From: a bacterium
GTDB lineage: Bacteria > CAIWAD01
Length of the DNA stretch: 64,000 nt
NCBI GenBank assembly: GCA_030685015.1
Contig: JAUXWS010000100.1
Location: 79,270 to 143,269, forward strand
Direction of reading: 5' to 3'
Numbering within the stretch: the stretch's first letter is position 1; every line of letters begins with the position of its first letter. The position numbers and the translations under genes are program-made. The notes under the pieces are model-generated. The model did not search any database. It saw only the letters and a list, made by a program, of their open reading frames with translations, and was not told the DNA's origin. This document shows, piece after piece, positions 7,961 to 15,129 of the stretch.

Positions 7961-8179
7961 CTGCCCAAAGGCTGCCAAAACCTGATTTTCCGGGGGTGTC
8001 TCCCTGTGGTCAAGCGACGAAAAAGCGACTGCCCGATGGACACTGCCCGCATCGACGTTTTTATTCTTAAAAAACAAAAAATCTATGTCAGTGCGGGCAG
8101 AGGCCAATGGGCAGGAATTTTGAGTGTCCAGGGTAGGGAGAGACCCCTGTGGGACGAGGTTTTGGCAATCTTTGGGCAG
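7961..8179. repeat. 219-bp imperfect palindrome (two ~100-bp inverted arms)
   Basis: The left arm begins CTGCCCAAAGGCTGCCAAAA (7961-7980). The right arm, read in reverse complement from 8179, begins CTGCCCAAAGATTGCCAAAA. Both continue with ACCT, a GGGGT(G/C)TCTCCCT block, then CTGCCC-ATGG and CTGCCCGCA-GACxT blocks at equivalent spacing. The centre (~8060-8082) is AT-rich. No gene covers it. It could be a structured RNA, a replication origin, a promoter/operator pair or a MITE-like element. Confidence 0.7.
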
Positions 8180-8224
8180 GCGCAAAGCTACGGGCTTGTC
8201 TTGTCGACCAGACCTGACCCAGTG

Positions 8225-8303
8225 CAAAGTGAACCAGTGGGGCAACAAGCTCAGACTAACTTGTATCACGGGAATATGGAAACTGACCCATTGGCTCACT
8301 TTG
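8225..8303. repeat. Second imperfect palindrome beside the large one
   Basis: CAAAGTGAACCAGTGGG at 8225-8241 is mirrored by CCCATTGGCTCACTTTG at 8287-8303 (15 of 17 positions complementary), with a 45-base loop. It lies between the 219-bp palindrome and the HTH gene. AATTGTTCACAATT (8335-8348), another small palindrome, overlaps that gene's stop codon. Confidence 0.6.
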
Positions 8304-8340
8304 GATGTGAGGCAGGCGTGGTTTCGATTTTGCCAATTGT

Positions 8341-8781
8341 TCACAATTCCTCCCGCCACTCGCGGAGCAGGCGCGCTGGCGCGTTGTTGGACAGATCAAT
8401 CCACTCCTGGATGCGCACGCGGTCTTCGGGATGCCCGGGCGCGCGAGTTCGATTCAGCCAATTGGAGACCGTGTTGCGTGGGTATCCCAGGACGTTGGCG
8501 AGTTGCCTGACGCTGAGGTTGAGGTCCTTCCTTTGCCCGCACAGGTCGGCCAGGAGTGGGTCTTTGATCTTGCCGCCAGGCGTGCGCTTGACGCGTGGCG
8601 CGCGCGGCGTGGGTGGTTTGCTGGCCTCTGCCTCCATCTCTGCGCGGGCCTTGTGCTCGCGCAGGTGGTCGCCCAGGGTTTGTTCCACGATGCGCAGGCG
8701 GTTGTCTATCTCTCGCATGAAGAGTGCGGCCTTGTCCATGCGCTCGCAAAGCCTGGTGATTTGGGCGCGGGTGTCGCTCAT
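8341..8781 (-). CDS. Coiled-coil plus helix-turn-helix DNA-binding protein
   Basis: 146 aa. Residues ~1-50 are a charged helix likely to form a coiled coil. A Pro/Lys/Arg-rich linker follows (PPTPRAPRVKRTPGGKIK), then a helix-turn-helix of XRE type (LSVRQLANVLGYPRNTVSNW). It is probably a dimeric regulator or replication factor. The start overlaps the previous gene by 4 bases (ATGA). Directly downstream lies the palindromic region (7961-8303), a natural candidate for its binding site; that link is inference. Confidence 0.75.
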   Translation of the reverse strand: MSDTRAQITRLCERMDKAALFMREIDNRLRIVEQTLGDHLREHKARAEMEAEASKPPTPRAPRVKRTPGGKIKDPLLADLCGQRKDLNLSVRQLANVLGYPRNTVSNWLNRTRAPGHPEDRVRIQEWIDLSNNAPARLLREWREEL

Positions 8782-9020
8782 GGGTTACCATCCGCATTGG
8801 CGCGTGCAGCTTGTCGCTGCAGCAAGGACTTTTTCCAGGCGGCTTCGGAGAGCGTCCAACGCACGGCATTGTCGATGGCAATTGATGTAGATGTCTGGTT
8901 TCTAGGATTAGCCGAGGCGCTAAGGAGTGTGGTCTCGATGACTAGAAAGCGATCCCAGTTCGCCAGCAGCGTGTCGCATTCGTCGTCACTCAGCCAGTGC
9001 GGAAAATCGCAGGGCTTCAT
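8778..9020 (-). CDS. Hypothetical protein, 80 aa
   Basis: ATG 9020 is preceded by AAAGGA; upstream codons in the same frame have no ribosome site. Acidic N-terminus (FPHWLSDDECDTLLANWDRF) and basic C-terminus. No family recognised. Overlaps the next gene by 4 bases. Confidence 0.65.
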   Translation of the reverse strand: MKPCDFPHWLSDDECDTLLANWDRFLVIETTLLSASANPRNQTSTSIAIDNAVRWTLSEAAWKKSLLQRQAARANADGNP

Positions 9021-9156
9021 TCTGTCCGTCCTTTCGTTCTCGTTATCCTTGTCCTCCAATGTGTTCCGCTTCGTTGCGATGTCCACATGTCGCATGGATT
9101 TACGGCCGTTCCAAGGGCTGGGGCCCTTGGGCCGGCCCCGTGGTGCGTATTGTTGT

Positions 9157-9786
9157 TCAGTTCTGGCCGGGCACGCCCGCGGCCGCGTCGGAATGGCCAA
9201 GTGAGACGACCTTGCGGACAGCCATTGCATACGCCTGTCCAGCCTGCAGGCCAATGCGGCAAGCCGCGGCGAGCTCCTCGTTGACGAACTCTGCGACGAT
9301 TCGCTCAACGGCGTCGCCGACCTGGCTGTCGGGGGGAAGCACGAGGCCCCGGTGGTAGCCGACCAGGCAGGCCCTGCAGATGTCCTCGATGGGCTGGATG
9401 CCCGCGGCGGACGCCTGGGCGGCCTCGATGTCCGCGTGGGCCTGCCGCAGCGACGTCACCAGCTGGGTGATGTGGTCGGCGACGCTGACGAGCTCGTCGT
9501 CGTCCTTGCCGGGGCGCAGGACGGCGTAGTTGGCGTCGGCGAGGGCGCGACGGGCGGCCACCAGCGCATCCAGGGGCGCCTGGGTGTCGCGCGCGATAGC
9601 CGCCTGGAAGATGCGCTTGCCCCAGTCGAAGGCCTGGGCGTAGGCGTTCCATTCATCCTGGGTGGTGAACTGGGCCTGTGCGGCGGAGAGGACCTCCTCC
9701 CTGGATAGCTGGCCGTCGGTGAGGCCGAGGTCGCGGCCTTTGATGTGGGCCTTGTTGATGTTGTGGATCTGGTCGGGCGTGTTCAT
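9157..9786 (-). CDS. Hypothetical helical protein, 209 aa
   Basis: ATG 9786 follows AAGGAG. Mostly alpha-helical with alanine-rich segments. A pair of cysteines (ICRACLVGYHRGLVLPPDS, ~residues 137-155) could be half of a metal site. No family recognised. Confidence 0.65.
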   Translation of the reverse strand: MNTPDQIHNINKAHIKGRDLGLTDGQLSREEVLSAAQAQFTTQDEWNAYAQAFDWGKRIFQAAIARDTQAPLDALVAARRALADANYAVLRPGKDDDELVSVADHITQLVTSLRQAHADIEAAQASAAGIQPIEDICRACLVGYHRGLVLPPDSQVGDAVERIVAEFVNEELAAACRIGLQAGQAYAMAVRKVVSLGHSDAAAGVPGQN

Positions 9787-9825
9787 TTCACTCGGCTCCT
9801 TGTTGTTCACAGTTGGTAGAGTGCC

Positions 9826-9860
9826 CCCACCAGCCCGTGCATGGGGCGTGGGCTGGTGGG
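9826..9860 (+). terminator. Strong hairpin, terminator-like
   Basis: CCCACCAGCCC (9826-9836) pairs perfectly with GGGCTGGTGGG (9850-9860), followed on the plus strand by TTGTTT. In the minus-strand operon direction there is no T-run, so for that transcript it may act as a stabilising or processing hairpin between two genes. Confidence 0.55.
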
Positions 9861-9879
9861 TTGTTTCACGTGGAGGCAC

Positions 9880-10371
9880 TCATGAATGCGGACGTGTTGA
9901 CGTCACTTCTTGTTCAGTTCTACTTGAGCCCCGTGTATCATGGAGATCAGAAGAAGGCTCTGCAGGAGAATCCGCACAGGGCGATTTGGAACATCCACAA
10001 GAAGGCGGCGGCGTTTCTTGTGGAAGCGGAGACGCAGCCCGAGGAAGGAAATCCGATGGGGTGCGTGGTGAATCTGCCAGAGCTTCGGTAAGCGCATCAC
10101 CAGCGGGTGAATCCTCCGGCATAGCCTTGGTCTTCACGACGAGCTCATTGTTGAGATGCAAGTACCAGTTGTGCTCATGCAGCACGGCGTGGGCGGCGTC
10201 CTTGGCCGTATTTGTCAGCAGATCGCGGAACGGCGTGGACGTGTGCGGGTGGTAGCTGGCGGCGAGTAGTGCCTGGTGCAGCTCCTGAAAGCGGCGCCAG
10301 CCGGCGTAGACGGCTGCCCGTTGGTGGAAGCTGAGGCGGCTGAAGGGCTCAGGGATGGTGTGCTCGGACAT
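9880..10371 (-). CDS. Hypothetical protein, 163 aa, disordered C-terminus
   Basis: ATG 10371 lies 9 bases after AAGGAAGG; the frame upstream is non-coding. The N-terminal ~85 residues are compact and helical (FSRLSFHQRAAVYAGWRRFQ). The rest is Pro/Ser-rich with CGC and CAD cysteines and looks disordered. No family recognised. Downstream is the 9826-9860 hairpin. Confidence 0.6.
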   Translation of the reverse strand: MSEHTIPEPFSRLSFHQRAAVYAGWRRFQELHQALLAASYHPHTSTPFRDLLTNTAKDAAHAVLHEHNWYLHLNNELVVKTKAMPEDSPAGDALTEALADSPRTPSDFLPRAASPLPQETPPPSCGCSKSPCADSPAEPSSDLHDTRGSSRTEQEVTSTRPHS

Positions 10372-10376
10372 GGTGG

Positions 10377-10559
10377 TCATCCTTCCTTGATGGTGGTGGT
10401 GTTCCTTCGGACCCTTGCCCCGCAGGCCTTGCAGCGCGCCAAGCGCTTGCTTGTGGCGCGGGTTCCATGTCCGCACTCCGGGCACATGGATCCGTTCTGC
10501 AGGAGGATGGCCACCAAGAGGTACAGGCCTGGCCGGGAGGCAATGGATGGCGTGTTCAT
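10377..10559 (-). CDS. Small zinc-ribbon protein, 60 aa
   Basis: After a short hydrophobic N-terminus comes CPECGHGTRATSKRLARCKA, with a second C-x2-C (CKAC), the four cysteines of a zinc ribbon, then a basic tail. Start ATG 10559 overlaps the previous gene by 4 bases. Such phage proteins bind nucleic acid or host polymerase; the exact role here is unknown. Confidence 0.7.
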   Translation of the reverse strand: MNTPSIASRPGLYLLVAILLQNGSMCPECGHGTRATSKRLARCKACGARVRRNTTTIKEG

Positions 10560-10843
10560 CTTCCTCCCTTTGCGAGAAAGCCTTTGTACCCGGCCAGCCA
10601 TGCCTCGGCCTGCTCGTGATCGTTCTTGGCGTGGCGGTAGGTCGACGTGCCGGGATAGTTCTTGTAGGCGCCCATCGTTGTTTTGGCGGCGTCGGATGCC
10701 TCAGCCGCGGTGTTCTGTGCGCCACTCAGCAGCCCCCTCGCCTCGGCAAGCTCGGCGGCCTGCGACTCCAGCAGCGCGGCGGCACGATTGCAGTTGATTC
10801 CCCCGATCACCCTGATTGCTTTGGCGAGTTCTTTCGCGTCCAT
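10556..10843 (-). CDS. Hypothetical protein, 95 aa
   Basis: The start ATG 10843 has a strong ribosome site (AAAGGAGGAG). Helical protein: an N-terminal Ala/Leu-rich helix (AAALLESQAAELAEARGLL) followed by a Tyr/His-rich region. No family recognised. It overlaps the small gene at 10807-10923 in another frame, and its ribosome site carries the hairpin module at 10843-10875. Confidence 0.7.
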   Translation of the reverse strand: MDAKELAKAIRVIGGINCNRAAALLESQAAELAEARGLLSGAQNTAAEASDAAKTTMGAYKNYPGTSTYRHAKNDHEQAEAWLAGYKGFLAKGGR

Positions 10844-10923
10844 GTCACTCCTCCTTTGCGCCGATCGGCGCGGTTGGGGTTTTGGGTCTTATTGTCCTCG
10901 CTCTCTTCGGATGCGCTGGTCAT
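10807..10923 (-). CDS. Small basic protein, 38 aa
   Basis: ATG 10923 follows AGGAGG and overlaps the previous stop (ATGA). The product has an acidic start and NPNRADRRKGG, a short basic motif that recurs in tiny phage proteins. It overlaps the next gene by 37 bases, which makes it less certain than its neighbours. Confidence 0.45.
   Translation of the reverse strand: MTSASEESEDNKTQNPNRADRRKGGVTWTRKNSPKQSG
10843..10875 (-). promoter_or_regulatory. Hairpin plus ribosome-site module, copy 1
   Basis: On the minus strand: AACCGCGCC-GATC-GGCGCAAAGGAGG followed by AGTGACATG. The GCGCC/GGCGC stem stands directly before the ribosome site. The same 33-base module occurs at 12526-12558, identical except for the 4-base loop and one further base. 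It may control translation by hiding or exposing the ribosome site. Confidence 0.5.
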
Positions 10924-11393
10924 GATTGCCTCCTGTAGTCGCTTGCCCGGCGGCCGTAGCACTCGCGGGCGTAGAGGCCGCGGCGTCCACACTTGCCCGC
11001 CTCGCATCTTCGATCGTTGTGCGGGATGGGCTGTTGGCTCCAGCGGCGGCCGAACTCCCCTTTGGTTGGCTTTGGACCTTGGGGGCGTGATCTACGTGGT
11101 GCTTTGGCCGTTCTGCGGTTGAACGGCCAGCGGGCGAGCAGCTTGGCCTTGATGGGTGCCAGCTCCTTGGGGAAGTGGGCCACCAGCTGCCAGCGCACCA
11201 GCATGATCCGCAGGCCCCAGCTCTCGCGGATGACGCCAAGGCCCCAGGGCGGGAGTTGGATGGCGGCCAACCACAGGGCCCAGGCGCTGCAGGTGGCGCC
11301 GTTGGCCCTGGGCGAAAACCATCCCCACTCGGCCTGGTGTAGCTGGTGGACGAACAGGCACGCGGCAAAGAGGCGGCGGCGTAGGCGCTTCAT
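10920..11393 (-). CDS. Hypothetical protein, 157 aa, membrane-associated N-terminus
   Basis: ATG 11393 overlaps the previous gene by 4 bases. A basic start (MKRLRRRLFAACLFVHQL) leads into two hydrophobic, Trp-rich segments (about residues 28-60). The C-terminal 60 residues are very basic with a C-x3-C and YARECYGRR. No family recognised; could be a membrane-attached nucleic-acid-binding protein. Confidence 0.6.
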   Translation of the reverse strand: MKRLRRRLFAACLFVHQLHQAEWGWFSPRANGATCSAWALWLAAIQLPPWGLGVIRESWGLRIMLVRWQLVAHFPKELAPIKAKLLARWPFNRRTAKAPRRSRPQGPKPTKGEFGRRWSQQPIPHNDRRCEAGKCGRRGLYARECYGRRASDYRRQS

Positions 11394-11716
11394 GCGGGCT
11401 GCCCTTCCCGCTTGGCAATCCCGCGCCGGTTCTCTTCCTCGTCGAGCCACCCGCGCAGTTCGGCAAGCACCTCTGGCGGGGCGTCGATGATGGCCTCGGG
11501 GAGCAGCTCGCGGACGAGGGCCAGGGGCGACTCCCCCGCCTCATCAAGGGCCGCGCATGCTTTCTCTGTGGCCGTCGTCGCCTCTTGCCTGTCGTTCAGT
11601 GCATCTTCCCACTCCTCGCCGCTCTCCTTGTCGGGATTGCTGTCGAGCAAGACGAATCGGTCATGGCACTTAGTTTGATGCTTTGCCGCCTCGATGAGCC
11701 TCTGCACGCTGTTCAT
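11390..11716 (-). CDS. Hypothetical protein, 108 aa
   Basis: Acidic helical protein (WEDALNDRQEATTATEKACA). Overlaps its neighbours by 4 bases on both sides. No family recognised. Confidence 0.65.
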   Translation of the reverse strand: MNSVQRLIEAAKHQTKCHDRFVLLDSNPDKESGEEWEDALNDRQEATTATEKACAALDEAGESPLALVRELLPEAIIDAPPEVLAELRGWLDEEENRRGIAKREGQPA

Positions 11717-11943
11717 TTCGCGCCCTCCACTGCCTCGTAAGTCGCCTCGAAGATGTCCGGCTTGCAGGGGTATGTTTCCCCCTGGATTCCTGTAATGATC
11801 CAGTCCCCAACGGTCACCAAGTGTGGCCCCTCAAGTGTGTCGATGATTGGGTTCCCTCTCGGGTCTGGGACAACCTTTTGGTGGTCGCCCATCTTGAACC
11901 ACTGCACAGCGTCAATCACGACTGGCTTCTTGCGAAACTTCAT
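11713..11943 (-). CDS. Conserved small phage protein, 76 aa
   Basis: From ATG 11943: MKFRKKPVVIDAVQW near the start and GDWIITGIQGETYPCKPDIF near the end. This pattern (RKKPV.IEA.Q at the start, PGD.I..G..GE.YPCKPDIF.ATYE at the end) is common in small proteins of many phages. Function is not established. Overlaps both neighbours by 4 bases. Confidence 0.8.
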   Translation of the reverse strand: MKFRKKPVVIDAVQWFKMGDHQKVVPDPRGNPIIDTLEGPHLVTVGDWIITGIQGETYPCKPDIFEATYEAVEGAK

Positions 11944-12524
11944 TCCGCGTCTCCTTCCCGCTTGGTGAGGGCCGCGCACTCGGGGCAGGGCTGGGCCTGC
12001 TGCGCCCATTCCCACTTCCCTCGATCAAGGCACTCGACGATAGCGAGCGCTACGGCGGCTGTTTGGACGGCCTCCTCACGCATCCGATCCAGCCCGCCCT
12101 TGTTCCCACCAAAGCGCGTCTGGAGAGACGCCTGCGCCAGTTCTCCGACCTCCTCAGTCAGGATAGTCAGGTAGGTGAACGGGTCATGGTTCTGCTCGCC
12201 CCACTTTGCGTCTTGCCTGCCGCGTTCGTTTATGACCGAGGACAGAGCAGCACTGCAATTCTGCGGCTCTGGCTGGGCCTGCTGCGCCATGCAGCGGCGG
12301 AGGGCATGTTGAAGCACTGTTACAGTATGATCTGGATGCCAAGGTTCTTCAAGCGCGGTCAACTCCCCGTTCGTCAGCTCGAACCTCGCGGGCTGGGCTG
12401 GCTCGGCCCGGAGGCGGGAGAGCTCGGCATCAAGCGCCATGACTCGGCACTCATCATTTACGCATCTGCCGTTCTCGGTTTGGTGGCCGCAGTGCCAGCA
12501 ATACTTCGTGTCCATCGTGCCCAT
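11940..12524 (-). CDS. MazG-like nucleotide pyrophosphohydrolase fused to an N-terminal zinc motif
   Basis: 194 aa. The N-terminus has CWHCGHQTENGRC (zinc-ribbon-like), then a linker. Residues ~95-175 carry the MazG-like signature (INERGRQDAKWGEQNHDP, then LTEEVGELAQASLQ and REEAVQTAAVALAIVE). The acidic EEVGE and the later E/A helix provide the Mg2+ site. Phage MazG-like proteins hydrolyse non-canonical or alarmone nucleotides. The ribosome site uses the hairpin module at 12526-12558. Confidence 0.75.
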   Translation of the reverse strand: MGTMDTKYCWHCGHQTENGRCVNDECRVMALDAELSRLRAEPAQPARFELTNGELTALEEPWHPDHTVTVLQHALRRCMAQQAQPEPQNCSAALSSVINERGRQDAKWGEQNHDPFTYLTILTEEVGELAQASLQTRFGGNKGGLDRMREEAVQTAAVALAIVECLDRGKWEWAQQAQPCPECAALTKREGDAE

Positions 12525-12525
12525 C

Positions 12526-12558
12526 TGTCACTCCTCCCTTGCGCCAGAAGGCGCGGTT
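12526..12558 (-). promoter_or_regulatory. Hairpin plus ribosome-site module, copy 2
   Basis: Second copy of the module at 10843-10875: GCGCC-TTCT-GGCGC stem just before AAGGGAGGAG on the minus strand. 28 of 33 bases agree, the stem fully and the loop not at all, so the structure rather than the loop appears to be conserved. Confidence 0.5.
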
Positions 12559-12564
12559 GCTCCC

Positions 12565-12939
12565 CTATCTCAACATCTCGATGTAGTGGATGGCGGGCGC
12601 GGTCCAGAAGGTCCCCAGGCCGGAGTGGTACCGCTGCCCTTCGTCGTTGATGTAGAACACGCGCCAATAGAGGCGTGTGCCTGCCGGCAGCGTGCCTGGG
12701 AAGCGGTAGCGCGTGGTTGTCACCTGGACCTCGATCAGCGGATTGTCCAGGGCCGGGTTGTCGGCCACCTGGAGCACCCAGTTGTGGTAGCCGGGCTTGG
12801 GAATCCAGATGAAGAGCGTGCCGGTGGTTGGAACAAAGTGCTGGCCATAGGTTGGCGTGACCAGCTCGGGGGTGTCCTGGGCGAAGGCGCCAAGTGCCAG
12901 GATGAGGGTGAGGATGAGGGCAAGTGCACGGTTCTTCAT
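12565..12939 (-). CDS. Secreted fibronectin-III-like domain protein, 124 aa
   Basis: A typical signal peptide (MKNRALALILTLILALGAFA) precedes one beta-sandwich domain (TPTYGQHFVPTTGTLFIWIP, then GTRLYWRVFYINDEGQRYHS). The domain resembles the C-terminal ~80 residues of the C10 protease encoded at 15130-16548 (TRTFWRITWVDKTGRRYPVE). A secreted protein inside a phage replication operon is unusual. It may be a lysogenic-conversion gene acting with the protease; this is inference. Confidence 0.7.
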   Translation of the reverse strand: MKNRALALILTLILALGAFAQDTPELVTPTYGQHFVPTTGTLFIWIPKPGYHNWVLQVADNPALDNPLIEVQVTTTRYRFPGTLPAGTRLYWRVFYINDEGQRYHSGLGTFWTAPAIHYIEMLR

Positions 12940-12999
12940 CGTTGGGTCTCCTATAGATGCGTGAAATCCTTGTCCATCAATGCGTTGTCAACTGTCGAT

Positions 13000-13530
13000 C
13001 TAGTCCTTGGAAGATCCAAGCGAACGGTGCCACTGCCGCCATCCTGCCATCCAGCGGCCCAGCCAGCTGCTGGTTTGCTTGGTCGTATTATCCTGCGCCA
13101 TCCGTAGCACCTGCTCCTCCAGCGCCGCCTGCCGCTTCCACGCCGTGTCCCGCTGGTGGATGAGGGCGTTCAGCGCGCCCTGCGTGGCTGGCTGTCCGTC
13201 CATGTGCGGCTGCAATCGATTGAGGTGCTTGACGTCAAGCTCAAGTTTGGCCTTGATCGCCTGGAGCCGCTCGTGCTCGTTATAGAAGGCCCGGCGAGAC
13301 ATGGTGGAGGTGGTCATGGCAAGCTCACGGAGCCAGATCTGGTAGCGGTCGTCGGCCGTGGACTTGCGGACTAGCGAGAGAGACGACATGGGAACGCGGC
13401 AGCGCTTGTTCAGCAACCAGGCGACGTCGGCGCCGGCAGCGAGTCCCGTCTTGGTGACGATGTGGGTTGTGTAACCGCCGATGGTGTGAAGCCGGACGCG
13501 GTCCCCTCGCTCGATAGTGAGCTCAGACAT
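13000..13530 (-). CDS. Hypothetical protein, 176 aa
   Basis: N-terminal ~55 residues look like a small beta-barrel (IERGDRVRLHTIGGYTTHIV). A coiled-coil-like middle follows (ERLQAIKAKLELDVKHLNRL), then a Trp-rich basic tail. No family recognised. Overlaps the small upstream gene by 8 bases. Confidence 0.65.
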   Translation of the reverse strand: MSELTIERGDRVRLHTIGGYTTHIVTKTGLAAGADVAWLLNKRCRVPMSSLSLVRKSTADDRYQIWLRELAMTTSTMSRRAFYNEHERLQAIKAKLELDVKHLNRLQPHMDGQPATQGALNALIHQRDTAWKRQAALEEQVLRMAQDNTTKQTSSWLGRWMAGWRQWHRSLGSSKD

Positions 13531-13702
13531 GTTCGGCTCCTTCTGTGGCCGGCCTTGCGCGTCGCGCCCTGGCCTTGTGGATGGTGGCCTCGATGATGGA
13601 GGTGTCGCCCCAGCGGGACGCCAGCTTGGCGATGGCGTTCTCCAGGTCGGCCCGCGTGACGGGCCCTCCGACGGTGATGGTCATGACGTAGGTGGGCTTC
13701 AT
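13523..13702 (-). CDS. Small hypothetical protein, 59 aa
   Basis: ATG 13702 overlaps the previous stop by 4 bases and the frame runs to TGA 13525-13523. MKPTYVMTITVGGPVTRADL, then a short helix and a basic C-terminus (KARARRARP). It fills what would otherwise be the only gap in a coupled gene run, supporting it as real. No family recognised. Confidence 0.6.
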   Translation of the reverse strand: MKPTYVMTITVGGPVTRADLENAIAKLASRWGDTSIIEATIHKARARRARPATEGAEHV

Positions 13703-14052
13703 TCCGGATCCTCTACTGCTTCGGGTTGGGGTTGGTCCACCAGGCTGCCGACGGTGGCCACGTATGCCTTGCGCGCCTTCGCATCCACCAGCACCAGGTC
13801 CATGGTGCGCGCAAAGGTCCGCCAGCCGGCGCGGGGCGTCAGCCAGCAGACTTGGCGGTCGGTGATGCCCTCGACGCGCCGCGGTGGGTTGTCAGCCGCC
13901 AGCGGCCAGTGGGCAAAGCGCGCCCAGCATCCAGCCACGATGGTGGGATTGGCGCTGCGCGGAACCGCGCGCGAGAATGATGTGCTGCCATTGGCGGTCT
14001 TGGGGCTTGCGCAAATCGCCACCTGGTCGTGTGGGATGTCCACCAGGCGCAT
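13699..14052 (-). CDS. Hypothetical protein, 117 aa
   Basis: ATG 14052 is preceded by AAGGA; an in-frame GTG at 14073 is an alternative. Contains GWRTFARTMDLVLVDAKARK and a beta-rich core. No family recognised; the acidic C-terminus overlaps the next gene by 4 bases. Confidence 0.6.
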   Translation of the reverse strand: MRLVDIPHDQVAICASPKTANGSTSFSRAVPRSANPTIVAGCWARFAHWPLAADNPPRRVEGITDRQVCWLTPRAGWRTFARTMDLVLVDAKARKAYVATVGSLVDQPQPEAVEDPE

Positions 14053-14065
14053 GATGTCCTTGGTC

Positions 14066-14590
14066 TTATCCACGGGGTGTCGCTCCTGCCTTTTCGCTTC
14101 CAAGCCGCAGCACGCAGGCGACGAGGACGTGCAGGCATTGCCCGCGCGTGCACAGGCCGATGTGGGCCTCTTCGGGCTGGCACGCCAGGACCTGGGCCAG
14201 CCAGGCGTAGGCGTCCTCCCTTGCGCGTGGGCGCTCTTCGATGGGCCGGCTGTTCCAGACGAGGTCGAACACGCTGTGCGTGGCGTGCCGCCAGGCGCGC
14301 AGGCTGCTGGTGGCGGCCGCGGGTTCCACGGGCCAGCCGGATGGCTGGGCGCGCACCAGGCCCGTGCACGCTGGGTGGCTGGGGCAGCCCCAGAACAGGC
14401 CGTTGTTGCTGTTCTTGAGCGTCATGCGCCGATTGCAGCGCGGGCACCTGGGGCGCTCCGCTGCCGGGATGCCCAGGGCATGCGCGAGGTCGCGTGACTG
14501 CGCGGGGCACTGTCCAGCTGGCGGGGGTGGCGGTGGCGTGGTTGGCTTTGTGCCCAAGCCGCCCTTCTTGATGCTACCCTCGTGGATCAT
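14066..14590 (-). CDS. DUF3268-like zinc-finger protein
   Basis: 174 aa. A Pro-rich N-terminus is followed by CPRCNRRMTLKNSNNGLFWG, C, C, the four-cysteine topoisomerase-type zinc finger, then a helical domain (AYAWLAQVLACQPEEAHIGL). The combination matches DUF3268 phage proteins with a zinc finger. It probably binds single-stranded DNA. Located mid-operon among replication genes. Confidence 0.7.
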   Translation of the reverse strand: MIHEGSIKKGGLGTKPTTPPPPPPAGQCPAQSRDLAHALGIPAAERPRCPRCNRRMTLKNSNNGLFWGCPSHPACTGLVRAQPSGWPVEPAAATSSLRAWRHATHSVFDLVWNSRPIEERPRAREDAYAWLAQVLACQPEEAHIGLCTRGQCLHVLVACVLRLGSEKAGATPRG

Positions 14591-14618
14591 GCGGGCTGGC
14601 CGCCAACGACCTGGTGCT

Positions 14619-15128
14619 TCATGCCTTCACCCTCATTCGATACTCCTCCTCACGGGCATAGGTGCCGGCAAGCGACTGCAGGCCCCTGATTACCCGCATC
14701 GCTTCTTCTCGCTCGGGGAAATCGACCCTACTCAGGATATTGGATAGGTTGTTCAGGTTGACCTGCAGGTACTGGGCTGGCGTGTAGGTCTTTCGGCGTA
14801 GCCACTCTTCTTCGACTTGGCGATTCCACTCTTCGTCATCGGAGGCACATTCATGAGTCGATTCGTTTGTACTGGCGACATCATTCGTGTTGGAATCCAT
14901 CAGGTGGTGGTGAGCTTCGTCTATGACAGCACCAGGGTGCAGGGAGTCTTCCTTGGCCCTGACGGGTATGCCCTTGCCGAGGACGTCACCTTCGTCGACG
15001 GACGTTGGGGTTTTGTCCACGATGGGACAGGTGATTTCCGTGCGGACTTGTTCGAGCACCTGATTCCCTTCGTTGACTTCCTGCGCAAGGTTGAGGGGTC
15101 GCAGAGGTGGAAGCGTTGATGCGGTCAT
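14619..15128 (-). CDS. Hypothetical protein, up to 169 aa (start uncertain)
   Basis: ATG 15128 begins one base after the stop of the C10 protease gene and follows GGGAGG, suggesting coupling. The C-terminal ~70 residues (YTPAQYLQVNLNNLSNILSR, then EREEAMRVIRGLQSL) look like a genuine phage protein. The first ~90 residues are unlike a normal fold and lie opposite a plausible plus-strand frame (14853-15119), so the true start may be ATG 14900. No family recognised. Confidence 0.5.
   Translation of the reverse strand: MTASTLPPLRPLNLAQEVNEGNQVLEQVRTEITCPIVDKTPTSVDEGDVLGKGIPVRAKEDSLHPGAVIDEAHHHLMDSNTNDVASTNESTHECASDDEEWNRQVEEEWLRRKTYTPAQYLQVNLNNLSNILSRVDFPEREEAMRVIRGLQSLAGTYAREEEYRMRVKA
14853..15119 (+). 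CDS. Possible antisense gene, 88 aa
   Basis: ATG 14853 follows GGAGG at normal spacing. The product (GDIIRVGIHQVVVSFVYDST, then GVFLGPDGYALAEDVTFVDG) alternates hydrophobic and polar residues like an SH3-type barrel with a C-terminal amphipathic helix. It lies opposite the first half of the minus-strand gene at 14619-15128. Only one of the two can be the main gene in the overlap. No family recognised. Confidence 0.35.
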   Translation: MSRFVCTGDIIRVGIHQVVVSFVYDSTRVQGVFLGPDGYALAEDVTFVDGRWGFVHDGTGDFRADLFEHLIPFVDFLRKVEGSQRWKR

Positions 15129-15129
15129 C

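Noticed and set aside
6402..7985. Long plus-strand open frame opposite the nuclease gene
   Set aside because: It mirrors the well-supported PD-(D/E)XK gene on the other strand; its product is Val/Gly/Glu-rich without a family and has no ribosome site.
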